Positions 9,475 to 21,102 of a DNA stretch of 31,785 nt are shown here, piece after piece. The notes below the pieces were generated by a model. That model searched no databases and was not told the DNA's origin. It was given only the letters and a program-made list of their open reading frames with translations. Position 1 is the stretch's first letter, and each line of letters begins with the position of its first letter. The DNA is from Blastocladiella britannica (lineage: Eukaryota; Blastocladiomycota; Blastocladiomycetes; Blastocladiales; Blastocladiaceae). The position numbers and the translations under genes were made by a program. The stretch is taken from NCBI GenBank assembly GCA_025349905.2, contig MU624684.1, forward strand, positions 1 to 31,785, given 5' to 3'.

Positions 9475-12100
9475 ATGACTGTTGCTCGCTTTCGCATGCT
9501 GGACCCCAAGCAGTTGTCCTGGGGACAATGGCTGACTGGGTGGATCATTCACCCCCATTCTCGGCGCTACAAGGTCTGGAGCACAGCCGTCCTGCTCACC
9601 ATTTATATAACCGTTGTGCTGGAGCCCTATGCTGCTGCATTCGACCGAACAAATCAGTTTATCGTGGTCCTTTATGCTGCAGATTTTTTCTTTTTCTGTG
9701 ATGTTTTGATGAAGTTTCATGTCCCGTATGTCAACCTTTTTCCTATTGCGATTTGGCGCGCTACTGACTAATAAAATCAAGGTATGTGGAGGAGCACATT
9801 CTCGTCATGGATATTGACAAGATCTCGTGGAATTACCTCGAAACCGAGTTCTGGCTCGATATCGCAACCCTCGTTCCGATCGAGTGCATTGCTCCACTCT
9901 TTTCGGGGACGGTTGCGTATTGGATCTTGCGAACAAACCGATTGGTACGTCAGCTCACTTTTTTTTGCATTGTTGCTCGAGTACACACCTTTTGAAATTT
10001 GTAAATGTATAGCTCCGCGTCTACCGCTGCTTTAAATTCTTTGCACATCGCGAATCGGACCTGAATGCGAGCTTCTCTATTGTTTTCGTCAAGTTTATCT
10101 TTTTGATCTCGCTCGTATCCCACTGGTTCACCTGCATGTTATACATCATTGGGTATCGTTTTTATTTGTTTGCGGGACCGGCAGCAGCAATTCAATGAAC
10201 GAAAGTACTTACAACAAGAAGAAAAAAAAAAGCTGCCCCTCCCTCTGCCGGCCCACGGACGACATTATCCGCACCTGGCCATCATCCGCACTCCCAGCCG
10301 TGGACATTCGAAACGTCTCCACTGGGAGTCGGTATCTGTTGACACTCTACTTTTCGGTCTACACCCTGACCTCCACTGGATATGGTCACATTAAGCCGCG
10401 CGTGAACGCAGAGCGCTGGGCGCTGATCTTTGGCATGGGCTGCTGCAATTTCGTATTTGGATACTGCATTGGAACCGTGACCTCCCTTCTTGTCAACTTC
10501 CGAGGAATCCAGCTCCAGTACCAACAAAAGGTCCAGGCCGTCCGCGACTACATGATGCAACGCTCGTTCCCAGAGGACCTGCAGTCGCGTATCATGGACT
10601 ATTACGATCATTTATGGCTCCGCACCAACGGGATCGATGCGTTTGTGCTTTTGCAGCAGCTGCCTCCAGCCTTTAACGCCGAGGTCACTCTGCGAGTGAA
10701 TGAATCGTTCCTGAACAAGGTGCGCTGCGATTTTTTATTATTACCACTTCACTTCGCTGAATGGAATCCATGCCAACAGGTCCAAATTTTCCATGGCGCC
10801 AGCAAGAGCTTCTTGATGACACTATCGCGGGCACTTCGACCGGAAATGTTTTTACCAGGCGATCTTATTATCCACCGCGGGGATGTCGGGCAAGAAATGG
10901 TACGACTCGAATCCATATTGCAAACATGTGTGTCCTCATCAACAAGCTGCACTGAAAATAGTATTTTATCTGCCGCGGAAAAGTGGAGATTGTCTCTGAA
11001 AACCTGGTTGAGGTTTATGAAGCTCTCGGCGAGGGCTCATTCTTTGGCGAGGTGCGTTCTCCTTTCTGACCGCTAACTCAACTGCCACCTTAACGAAAAA
11101 TCATCACAAAAAGGTTTCGATCATCATGAATTGCCCGCGCACCGACAACATTCGCGCAGCCACCCACTGCGACATCCGTGTTCTTGCCAAGGCGGATTTG
11201 GATCAAATCTTGGTCCACTTTCCGGATATGGCGCAACGGATCCTTGCGAAATGCGAAGACCGCGTGCGCAAACACCAAGCCCGCGCTCGTGAGGCCTCTG
11301 AGGTTCCGATGACCAACTACAGCATCAATGGTCAGTTGATCTCCCCAATGGAAGGACTGGCCAAACAATCAGCACTGAGCCCCCTCCGTTCGGTCGTGTC
11401 GCTCTCGGCCCCAGCGCCAGCCAAGACCACTGGCGCCGGAGGCGGCGGTGGTGACATGAATGGCGTGCACAGTTCAACAAGGTCGATCATGACTATGGGC
11501 CGTCGAAATGGTCCTGGCTCCGTCTCGGCGATCGAAAATGGTGCTTGGCAGGCGGCCGCCTCCATGACTGCCTCCGAGCTCCCCAGCGATCCATCCGTGT
11601 CGGCCACTGTCCCCAACCCAATGGTGGTCCACATTGGCGAATCAGCCCCCGATCCATTGACTGCGCTTGCGCGTGGTGCAGTCAGCGTCACTGACACGAT
11701 CATCCACGCCATTCCGATGCCAGCGATGCCAGCGATGCCCGCGTTTCCCATGCCCGCGTTCCCCGGTTTCCCTGCCGCTAATAAGCAGTCGCAGGGCAGC
11801 CTGGCCGCGCGCCGGGCAGCTCAAGGAACGGAATCGTCCTTGCCCGATCCAATCGCGGCGGTGAACCAGTCCCTGATGGAGCTCGGCCGCGGCGCCGATG
11901 GCCGCGCCGTTTCGGGATCCAATCCGCACCTGACCAGCGGCGAGCTTTCGTATCCTCAGCGCACCACCGCCGGGAGCATGGGTCGAAACGGTAGTAGCGG
12001 CGCTCGTCGCAAGTCGGAGGCCACCAGCTCGCAGCTCATGTTTGGGGGGTCAGCACGGCGGCAAACAGTCGACCCGTTTGCGCCGGCTCGCTTTCAGTAA
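9475..12100 (+). CDS. Cyclic-nucleotide-gated K+ channel (CNG/HCN superfamily)
   Basis: Predicted plasma-membrane K+ channel controlled by a cyclic nucleotide. Seven exons: 9475-9725, 9782-9944, 10013-10152, 10233-10719, 10780-10899, 10962-11051, 11114-12100, giving 745 aa. It opens with the HCN/CNG-type element MLDPKQLSWGQW. Six membrane helices follow; S4 reads RTNRLLRVYR with Arg at every third position, a working voltage-sensor pattern. The pore has TLTSTGYGHI (GYG at about 234-236), the K+-selective filter. C-linker about 270-345; cyclic-nucleotide-binding domain about 348-460, with GEGSFFGE and PRTDNIRAA. The Thr after the Arg is the residue that favours cGMP in CNG channels; the usual Ala after it is Asp. 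The C-terminal 300 residues are disordered with a Met/Pro repeat stretch. Related to BeCNG1, the cGMP-dependent K+ channel of Blastocladiella; that orthology is inference. Confidence 0.9.
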
Positions 12101-12134
12101 AATTTGAATTGGTTTAAATTACTACAAAAAAAAA

Positions 12135-15100
12135 CTACTTGACATCCAGCTGCAACTTGATGCCCATCGCGAGAAGCTCTGTGCACAAGTACCGGAAGAC
12201 ATACGGGATGGCCACCACCTCCAGATCGTTTCCATGGCCACATGCGCGGCACAAGAGTTGCCGCGACGAGTAGCCGCTCGTCACGCCGGCGCTGGCCTCG
12301 CTGGAAGCAGGCAGCGACACGGTCGCCAGGAAGGAACCGCAGCTGCGGCAAACGTGCGCGTGCGAGTAGTCGGAGCAGTTCATGAGGCGGTCCTGAAGCA
12401 AGAACGACACTCCGTGGCCCAAGAGCGAGTCGCGTTCCATCTCACCGAAACGAATACCACCAGCGCGCTTACGACCCTTGACCGGCTGCATCGTCAGGTT
12501 GTGGACCGGGCCCGTCGTGCGTACCTGGTACTTGTCGGACACCATGTGACGCAGACGCTGGTAGTACACGATACCCATGAAAATGTCGGCCTTGAACTCG
12601 TGGCCCGTGATCCCCGAGTACATAGGCTCGTTGCCAAAGTAGTTGAAGCCCGCCGCCTTGAGCTGCTCGCCAAAGTGCTCGCCCGCAGTGTGGTCTTCGT
12701 TGAACTTGAACGGGGTCGCGTCTTGCTTGACACCATGGAGCGCGCCAGCCTTGGCCGCCATCTGCTCGACGAACATACCAATGGTCATTCGCGACGGGAA
12801 CGCGTGGGGGTTGATGATGACGTCGGGCATGATGCCAGTCTCGGAGAAGGGCATGTCCGCAGCAGGCCACTTTTGCGAACACACACCCTTTTGGCCGTGT
12901 CGGGACGAAAACTTGTCACCAATCACGGGCGGACGGGGGATGCGGAGCTTGATGTGGGCCTTGGACGCGGGCGCGTCGCCAGCGTCGCTGCCCAGGAGCC
13001 GGACCTGATCAATATATGCGTCCTCCAGGCCCTTGTACTTGATGTAGCGCTCGCGGCCAGTGATGCCATCGATAATGCACGCCAGCGGGTCGCCCGTCTT
13101 GATCTTGACGCCGACTTGGGGCAGACCGTCCTGGTCCAGCACCGGGTGTGCCTCGGTCTGGCTCGGCGGGAGACCAAAGTAGACATTGAGTGGGCCGCCG
13201 CCACCGCTGCGGCGACGGTGCTCGTCCAGGTCCACGATTTCCGACTTGTACACGGACCCGTAACCAAACCCGCGCTCGTGCGCCGACTTGTTGATGATCA
13301 TCGCATCTTCCATATCGTACGACGTGTACGAAATGACGGCAATGACGGCGTTGGTGCCCATCGGGAAGTCGTCCATGCCGTAGTGGTCGTGCAGCGCCGG
13401 GCGCACAATCGGCGTCTGCGGGGTCTGAATCCGGTACATTTTGTTGTCGGTACGGCGCTCAATCGCGGTCGCGGGGGTACCCATCGTCTGCTTGCCCATC
13501 TGGCACTGGTACATGTTTCGCGGCGACTGGTTAAAGTCCGAGAACGGAGTCAGGTTGGCCACCACCGAGAGCATCGACGTCGGTGCCAGCTCCATGTGGG
13601 TCGTCAAGCCGGGCACAATGTCGTCCTTGAGGCACGCAATGTTCATGTATACTTGCTCAAACGTGCCCACGAGGTCCACCGTGTTGGCACGAGGGTCGAC
13701 CGCGGGATCCACGCCAAGGAACGTGACGGGGCGGATCATGCGCGCGGGACCAGCGAAAAGGTAGAGGCCCGGGTACTGGCCGCCGTTCGAGACAGGGACG
13801 TGGCCAATTTCGAGATCCAGGGGGATGCCGTGCAGACCACGGACCTTGAGCGAACGCAGCTGGTCGGCAATGTCGGAGCACTTGGACGGCGGCGCGTAGC
13901 CAATCACCTTGCCGTCCAGTTGCAGGCAGAGGTTGCCCGCCGGCACCGTGAAGCCGGGCAGCGCTGGTGCCATGCCGAGCTGGGCGAGGACGGCGGCGAC
14001 ACGCGACACGTCCGACGGGCGGGTGGTGATGCGGCACGTGTGCGAGAGATGGTTCAGCAGACCGCAGGGCGAGCCATCAGGCGTGTGGACAGGGCACAAG
14101 AAGCCCCACGACTCGGGCAATAGTTTGCGGACGGTTGTGGTTTTGAGCTCGGCAAAGAAGGCACCACGGTGGACACAGCGAAAGTGCGACAGGAAGCGGT
14201 AGTAGTTGAGCTTTTCAGCCACAATGGTGTAGCCCGACATTTGCTGCAAATCCATGCCCGTGTTGGTCACAATGTTGCCGGTCGACAAAAAGTAGTCGAG
14301 CTTGCGGCCCATGTCGGCGGGGACGCGCGACAAGAGCTTGGCCAGGAACTTGGGATCCGTGGCGTCGGACGAGTCGGGACGGAGGCGGAATTCGGTGCGC
14401 GCCTGGATTGTGAGCTGGGTCAGGTAGTCCTCGAGCTTCTCCTTGAGGAGCGCGCCGTAAAGGTGGCCGCCGAGGAGAATCTCTTGGTGCTGGGGCGAAT
14501 CGGGGTTGTCCTGCGCGCACTCGCCAGCGACCAGGGCGTAGAGCTTGCGAATCATGAACACGAGCTGGTTGAACTTGTCACGGGCCGAGTCGAGGTGAAC
14601 GAGAATCAAGCGGCGAATGAGCTCCAGGCCATTGTCCACGTTGGTCGAGTCCTCGGGCAGGTTCAAGAGCGGGTGGAACTTGTCACCGAGGTACGCCAGG
14701 CACGCCTCGCGCGTGTGCAGCGCGTGCGGCTTGAACGAGCGCAACAGGCCCTCCACGCGAGCCGTGAGGAACGTGTTCTCGGTGTTGCCCTGGACAATCG
14801 CGTCAAAGATCTGCTTGTCCGACGCGGTCTGCAGGGCGCGGAGCACGAGCATAACGGGAATCAAAAACTCTTGCTTGCGGTACGCCACGCGGAAAACGAC
14901 CGACCCGTCGGTGAGGTAGTGCAGCGTGTTGGTCTGCGACGTCTGGTCCTCGCGGACGCAGCGCATCTGCACGCCAAACTCCGAGTACATGGGCCCGCGG
15001 TTGCCAAACGACGAGCGAACCAGGGCGAGCGGGTGGTTGCGGCGGCCGACAATCAGGAGCCGGACCAGACGCTCGATGCCGTTGACGATAAAGTAGCCGC

Positions 15101-15693
15101 CCATCTCGTCCGTCTCTTCGCCGTGCTGGCCGAGCTCGAGCGCACCGAGGCCGTTGAGGTTGCAGCGGTTGGACCGGACCATGACGGGGATGGCGCCCAT
15201 GTCAATCGTGTGGCGCGCAGTGGAGCCGCCGTTGACGGTAACGCACAGCTTGGCCTGCAGCCGTCCGCGGTACGAGGTCAGGCGCTCACGGCACTGTTTT
15301 AGATTTTTATATATTTATGTTAGTTTACGCGTTATTGAATAAATTAAAATAAAGACAGCGCACCTCGGTCGGATAAGTCAGCCGGTTCAGCGACTTGGCC
15401 TTGGGCGGAACCATTGGCTTCCCGAGCTGCAGCTCCTCGAGCCAGAACGTCAGCTTGTTGCCGAGACCGCCGTTGCGATCCGACTTTTTGTCAAACACGG
15501 CCACCGGCGTCAGGTCGCGCAGGAACAGGTCAAACAGCGACTCGCCATTCCCGTAATCGGTCAGGTTATTGAACGCTTCCAGGTGCGGCGCGACGAGGGT
15601 GTGCAGGTCAGGGCGTAAGGCCTCGCCCGAGGGCGGGTGCTGCGCGTTCTTTTGGCGCTGCAGGGGAGCAAAGTGGTGCTGGGTTGCGACCAT
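12135..15693 (-). CDS. RPA135: RNA polymerase I second-largest subunit (RPA135/POLR1B)
   Basis: RPA135 forms half of the active-site cleft of RNA polymerase I, which makes the large rRNA precursor in the nucleolus. Exons 15693-15364 and 15293-12135 give 1162 aa, normal for the family. Family features in order: HLEAFNNLTDYG near the N-terminus; GGYFIVNGIERLVRLLIVGR with RRNHPLALVR, which marks polymerase I rather than II or III; CPVHTPDGSPCGLLNHL; GDKFSSRHGQKGVCSQKWP near residue 900 in the hybrid-binding region; and a C-terminal zinc ribbon with Cys1092, 1095, 1125 and 1128. The 70-bp intron lies in phase 0 between TYPTE and CRERLTSY. The chosen ATG gives the usual short N-terminal arm; the frame is open upstream but that stretch looks untranslated. 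Stop is 34 bp from the convergent K+ channel gene. Confidence 0.96.
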
Positions 15694-16155
15694 TCTTTTT
15701 AGTGGTGCAAATTGGTCGGTGGATATGCGTGGTCGTGCGTTTAATAACGGGGCGCGGCAGGTACGGCGGGATCCGGCAATACCCTCAACAAAAATAGTCA
15801 AAATGGGAGGTGGGAGGGGGGAATTCCGCATCAAAATCCCGTGTTCCCGTGACCAGTTGCTGGCCGTCAGCAGTTCAGCGCCACAAAGTGTGGTACCCCG
15901 ATTTCCCCAGCATTGCCCTGGACCAATCTCGATGGTATTCGATGGTATTGGGCCAATTTTTTGTTTTTCGGGTACCTCGAGCTCGGGCTGCCGTGGTGGT
16001 AAGCTCGCAAGAGACTGTTCTATTAGTACTATGCAAAACAACTCTTTCGCACACCATCGCAGCTTTTCTTATACATCGCCGATTAACCCCTCATTCGCAC
16101 ACACACACTACTAGCACAGGCCCAACCAAAGTTGAAAAAAGAGTGTCCGCTCAAA
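15694..16155. promoter_or_regulatory. Divergent promoter region between RPA135 and the WC-2-like gene
   Basis: A 462-bp gap between outward-facing starts. It contains a perfect tandem 10-bp repeat, TCGATGGTAT twice, at 15929-15948, and a CA-rich stretch near 16099-16108. The paired CGAT cores resemble the paired CGAT elements bound by White Collar complexes; that is inference. Nothing else definable is seen. Confidence 0.5.
15929..15948. repeat. Tandem 10-bp repeat TCGATGGTAT x2
   Basis: Two exact, adjacent copies of TCGATGGTAT, about 210 bp upstream of the WC-2-like start codon and 240 bp upstream of the RPA135 start. One helical turn apart, they could bind a dimeric factor on one face of the DNA. 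Function not shown. Confidence 0.6.
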
Positions 16156-18505
16156 ATGTCTTTTAACCGTCGAGAGGACACCCGCCGCGCGACACACGTC
16201 ATTGACGCCATCCAAGACCTCATGCTCGTCCTCGACGCCGACGCCCACATTGTCTACCTCTCCCCGAGCGCAACCCGCATCTTAGGTCCGCCGACTCTCA
16301 TTCGTTTTTTTTTTTTTTTGCTTCTTTCTTGGTTGGTTTTCATCCATTCCACCCAACTCGTACCTGCCTTTCATTCTTGCCCTTTTTTACGCACCTCCCG
16401 CCACATCCTCAATCCAATCCGCAAATATACCCAAACTTTACTCTTCTCCTCCCACTACGACTCCACGATCCGACGCGAGAAGAAAAAATTGCGGCATAAA
16501 TCCACAAAACTCTAATTCTCGCGTTTTACTCTGCTTTGCTGGCAAAATATTGACACGCTATTATCCAGGCGCCGACCCGAACCAACTCTTGAACCAGTCG
16601 TGCTTTACCTTGTCGCACCCGGACGATGTCGAGCACCTCCAAACAGCAATTGATTTTGGCAAGGGCCAGGCCCCACTGATCGCTTCCCAGCACGTCCTTC
16701 GCCTCCGCTGCCAGCGCGATCCGGTCCGAGCACAGTTTCCCAATGACCAACCCACGGAATCCCCTGGCGCCGACAGCGGGAAAGGGCTCAGCAACAACCC
16801 TGCCGCCGATGATCCCTGCTCAATGGAAGCAGGGACGGCTGACAGCGCAACGTCCTCGGCGGGGCCGCCGGCGCTCGACCCGTCCAGTTACATCGTTGCG
16901 ACCGTCCATGCTCGGCCGCTCGTGTTTTCGTCGGTAGGCGCACTCGCACTCCCTGGGATGATTCAGCCTCTGATGCACCAGCTCATGTCTGGATTCCGGA
17001 GCACCAATCCGCCTGTTCCCCCACCTCCACCCACTCCCCTCCCGATGCTTCCTCTGGCTACCCTTGTGGTCGAAGTTTCCCAGTCCACTGACTTGGCACC
17101 GTTGTTGTCGATTGCCACTGCTCCCATGTCGGCAGATGCAGCCCCAGGCGCGAGTGGTGGGACAGTGCAGTCTCCGCCGACTGTTTCGCCGATTACTGGT
17201 GCCGCCGCCGCCTCGTCACTCACCCTGGCATCGCCCAGTGCTGATTATACCCCGGCTCCAGCGGTTGTGGCAAGTGGGTATACACTGCTCATTGGCCGGA
17301 CGTACCCGCTTATGCCACACGACGATATCATGGACGAGGTCATTGGTCTCCAGGTCGAGAACCAGATTCTGCGGGAATCCCTGCGCGCCAAGTACCTCGC
17401 CAAGGCCGAAACGCTGGACGCTGCCCAGCTACTGGTGGGACGTGTGTTGGGCCAGCGATTCGGTGGTATTCCGTTGGTATCGGTGCTCCATGAAGCGACC
17501 CTCAATCCCATGACGTTGGTCCGTGATGGCACGCCCGACACGACGACAACCGTAATGCCCAGCCCAGCCGTTTCCGATGTGATGTTTATGGATACCGAGC
17601 CGGCTGCGGCAGAGCAGACGCTTGCACCGCCTCCACTCTTGCCCGTCGATCCTGCAGGTAGCGCTGCCGTTGGCGGCGGTGGCTCGAGCGCGCAATACAT
17701 GCCAGCGCAAGGCCATGGATCGGGGCTTGCCGGTGTCGCTGCTCCCTCTGACTTTATCGACGCCAAGCTGACCGCGACCAACGGCCAACCCAATGCGCAA
17801 GCCAAACGCCGCAAGCGCTCCAAGCCCGAGTCGTCCTACGTTTGCATGGATTGCGGCACCGACAGCTCTCCCGAGTGGCGCAAGGGTCCGACTGGCGAAA
17901 AGTGTCTTTGGTATGTTCCCGACTGTTATTGTTCGGCTATTTTTTCAGAGTGAACAAGTGCTAAAAAAAATTTTATACATAGCAATGCGTGCGGTTTGCG
18001 GTTCGCGAAACGGAAAAAGACGGAAAAGGCGGCCACGAGTACGGGCCAGCCATATTCTCCCGTTGTCACCACCGCCGCTGCCCCTCCCGTTGTCGCGCTG
18101 GCCACGCGACAGCCAACGCCGCCGGTCATCAACGAGGTGGTCGAACCCCGCGCCCCAAGATCGCAGCGTGATGGGACACCAGCGCATTTCGGCCTTGATC
18201 CGCCCGAGCCGCCAAGCTACCCCGAGCCGCAGTTGCCGCCGTCGCACATGCCGCCAGCGCACGACGCGTATAGGAGCGGGCCTCCCCTCCCCTGGGCTGA
18301 CCCCACGTGGTCCCCCGCCGAGGCGGTCGCTTATGAACGGTACATGAGGGAGTCGACCATTGAATCCCGCGAATCCCGCGCCTTTGCTGCTGGGTTCCGC
18401 CAAGGTGCCTGCTTTGAAAAGAGCGGTACCATGACCAGCCACATGCGGTCAAGCAATTGGGGCCCGAGCGACGATTCGGCCGCGTCCTATCGCGATGCAG
18501 TTCGC

Positions 18506-18537
<32 letters not shown>

Positions 18538-19444
18538 ACAATCCCACGTCGTCTCTGCAGCGACCGCTTTTCGAGCCACGTCACCGTCTGGCCGGCCTTC
18601 GGCATCCTCCTCGTCCGCGTCCGGCAATTCATCGTCGTCGTCGTTTGCCCATTCAAGGCACCATCATCACACGACGCAGAGTCCGCGACGTTCCGAGTGC
18701 CCGCCGTCAAACTTAGACCTCTCTGCGAGCCAGGACCGCAACCCGCTTTCCGCCGCACCACAGACGTCCGACCGGTACTGGTCGCAGCATGGCGCCTCGC
18801 CACCCTACATACCATCGGGTTCCGCGTATCCGGACCGTATTTCGGCCATGCAGCAGCAACAACAGTCTTTGGCAGGACGTTTCCACGGCTGGCCGATGCA
18901 CAGTGCAGCCGCTCATACCTCCACGCGGCGCTACCCTCCAAGCGCGTGGGCCGGTCACGCGTTCCCCATGCCTCATCACGGTTACCAGCCTCGATCCTTT
19001 GGTCACTTGCGCCACTCCAACTATCCTCCTCCGATGATGGTGGAGCAAATGGGCTCTGACGACCACTTTTCTTCCCGCTTTCCTGGTCCCGACGACTTGA
19101 TGCGAGCAGCGCCACCGCGCGGTGGTGGTGACCATCCACCGCGGACCTCGCCCATGGCGGCGACATTCCCGTATCCGCAACAACACATGGCGCCAAGTGT
19201 GTCGGGATATGGGATGCCCCATTGGAGCCCGGCTTGGTTCCAGCTGCCTGGAGACGGAGTGCAGCCGGCCGGAGGACCACCGCCACCGCCACCGAACATG
19301 AATAGAGGCAGCGATCCCGGGGACATGACTACCACTATGCTCCATGATCATGGGATGCGAGACCCTCAGCCGCCGCTGCCGTTCCTTGGACGCCAAGGAG
19401 GAAGCGGAGGTGGGGTTGCTGGCGGTAGCGGTGGCAGCAACTAG
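16156..19444 (+). CDS. WC-2-like PAS/GATA zinc-finger transcription factor
   Basis: WC-2 pairs with the blue-light receptor WC-1 to activate light and clock genes in fungi. Exons 16156-16285, 16569-17910 and 17983-19444 give 977 aa. A PAS domain spans residues 12-44 (LVLDADAHIVYLSPSATRIL) and continues in exon 2 with SCFTLSHPDD; a last strand may be YIVATVHARPLVF near 165 after a disordered insertion. A short coiled coil lies near 310-340 (DEVIGLQVENQILRESLRA). The GATA finger uses Cys469, 472, 491 and 494 with an 18-residue loop (SPEWRKGPTGEKCLCNACG), the WC-2-type form; intron 2 splits the third Cys codon. No LOV motif is present, so this is not a WC-1 photoreceptor. The 480-residue tail is disordered with a 12-Gln run. 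It is far longer than Neurospora WC-2. A different PAS/GATA regulator is possible. Confidence 0.85.
16286..16568 (+). other. Unusually long intron 1 of the WC-2-like gene
   Basis: This intron is 283 bp; every other intron in the window is 51-81 bp. It starts GTCCGC and ends TTATCCAG, phase 1. It is strongly pyrimidine-rich with a T run near 16304-16319. If retained, the frame stays open for about 76 codons to a TAA at 16513, giving a PAS-truncated protein of about 119 aa with a hydrophobic stretch. Confidence 0.75.
18506..18541 (+). repeat. CAG/CAA repeat coding for 12 glutamines
   Basis: Twelve Gln codons in a row, the first seven all CAG, in the C-terminal low-complexity region of the WC-2-like protein. 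Likely to vary in length between strains. Confidence 0.9.
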
Positions 19445-19497
19445 AAGGCCATCGAAGCAAGTATACACGCATATATTCAAAGCAAATATATATAAAC

Positions 19498-21102
19498 TCA
19501 TTTCTGTTCTGGGTGCTCCTGGAGGAAAAGCGACACGACATGGGCCACCGCGGGCTTTCCGGCGGCGTGGGTCTTCGGGTGCCGAGCGACAATGAACGCG
19601 TGCGTGTGCTTCCACTCACCCAGCATGACATCGACGCGGTGCAGGCGGCTTCCCAGCTCAGCTTCGAACGCCGCAACCATCCGGCGCCGCCACTCCTCGT
19701 CCTTCCCGGCCAGCCCGTCCAGCTCGCGCGCCGCCTCCTTTAGCCGCGCAATGTTGGCTGGATCCACGGCCGCCCCGCCCGGTGGAGCGGTCGCGTCGCC
19801 GGACGATTTCGTGTACCGCGAGTGCGCCTTGCGCGACTGGTAATATCCGACGGGGCCCATGATCGACCACACAACCAGCACGACCGGCATGATCAGCCCG
19901 AGAAACAGCGACACGCGCGCCACCGTCTCGGCGTTGGCCAGCGCCGTTTCCGCCATGGACTTGATCACGGGCTCGGATGCGGGGCGCACAATCACCGGGT
20001 TGGTCGGGTCGATCGGTGTCGTGGGCACATGGTCGTACGGGTTCTCGGTCCGGATCGAGGCCGTGAGGTACGGGACGGTGCGATCTCCGTACTATATTCA
20101 TCCATTTTGTCAACGTACGTTCCTTTTCTTTTTCAGTAAAGTGCAAATGAAAAAACGTACCACATTCGCGGCAATGACAATCTTCTGGAATTGCCTGAGC
20201 CCCTGCATGAACGGCAGGCTCGGATCCGTGAGGACCCACAGCAGAGGTGCTCCGTACTCGTCGTCAGTGAAGGTACATTGGCGGCCAGACCGGTAGCAAA
20301 TGTAGTTGGCGATCCAAGCCGGGTGGCCCGACACGCCGAGGTGAGGGGTGGCCATGGTGACAAAGTTCTGCATACCAATGATTTGTCAGTTGTCAAGTTG
20401 GACTGCGGCAAGAGCTCCAAAAAAAAAAAAAAAAAATTGAATACCATCGGTTGCACGCTGTCAAAGAACTTGTTTGCATAGAGTCGGCCGATCACGTAGC
20501 GAATAATCAGGCCGCCGAGCGAGTAGCCGAGGAACGAGATGCGTTTGACTTTGTTTTCGGATTGAAAGTGCGTAATCTGTTGTTATCCATGGGTCAATGT
20601 TAAATTGAAGGGATCAAGGGAAGGAAAATGAACGCGTACCTCGTCGATCAATCGCTCGCCGCATACATCGATACCGTCAAAGGTAAGATCCGTGCTGAAG
20701 CTGGATGCATTCAGCTGTAGGAAGTATTCAGATGTTAAATTTTTGGGTGGGAACTATATTTATATGGATAGAAACGTACAACGACAAGATCCGGGTACGT
20801 TTGCGAGTATTGCTCGGCCAAGTAGTTGGTGTGCGAGGGATTACCATACAATCTAAAAATCAGACATATTTCATGAGAATGCCGTCCATTTATTTGACAT
20901 TTTTGAGCATTAAGGACCCGTGGCAGATCACGAGCAAGTGGACGCCATTATCGCGCTCGTGGAGGGTCGACAATGGGGTCACATTTGAAATGAGCAACTT
21001 GCCCGGCGGGGGACGCAGCACGGGATCGGCGGCGCCGAGCTCATTCACGGCTACCGAGTCGAGCGATTTAAGAGATTGCGTTGGCGAGTTATCTTTTGAC
21101 AT
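19498..21102 (-). CDS. DUF676-family serine lipase/esterase with a membrane segment
   Basis: Predicted lipid-droplet or membrane-associated alpha/beta hydrolase of the Rog1/Lpl1 type acting on phospholipids or other esters. Six exons: 21102-20918, 20852-20780, 20714-20640, 20576-20445, 20367-20161, 20091-19498, giving 421 aa. Family marks in order: HLLVICHG joined to LYGNPSHTNYLAEQY, the oxyanion and cap region; SSFSTDLTFDGIDVCGERL; GYSLGG with nucleophile Ser130; NFVTMATPHLGV; and YGDRTVPYLTASIR with catalytic Asp227. The triad His is probably His388 in HTHAFIVARHP near the C-terminus. A hydrophobic helix at about 284-308 (LFLGLIMPVVLVVWSIMG) may tether it. Intron 4 contains an 18-base homopolymer. 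Start chosen as the only ATG upstream of the first conserved motif. Substrate cannot be read from sequence. Confidence 0.88.
20419..20436. repeat. 18-bp A homopolymer inside lipase intron 4
   Basis: A run of 18 A (T on the coding strand) lies just after the 5' splice site region of the fourth intron. It is intronic and should not affect the frame, but its length is prone to sequencing or replication slippage. Confidence 0.85.

Noticed and set aside
12234..14123. 629-codon plus-strand open frame
   Set aside because: It lies wholly opposite RPA135, whose family motifs run along the minus strand. The His/Arg/Val-rich translation is the expected mirror of GC-rich codon use.
14169..15302. 377-codon plus-strand open frame
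   Set aside because: Antisense shadow of the N-terminal half of RPA135; Val/Glu/Ala-rich with no domain.
15694..16041. N-terminal extension of RPA135
   Set aside because: The frame is open upstream of 15693 but the translation is unlike the family, and the chosen ATG gives the usual arm length.
18129..19292. 387-codon minus-strand open frame
   Set aside because: Antisense to the low-complexity tail of the WC-2-like protein; no recognisable content.
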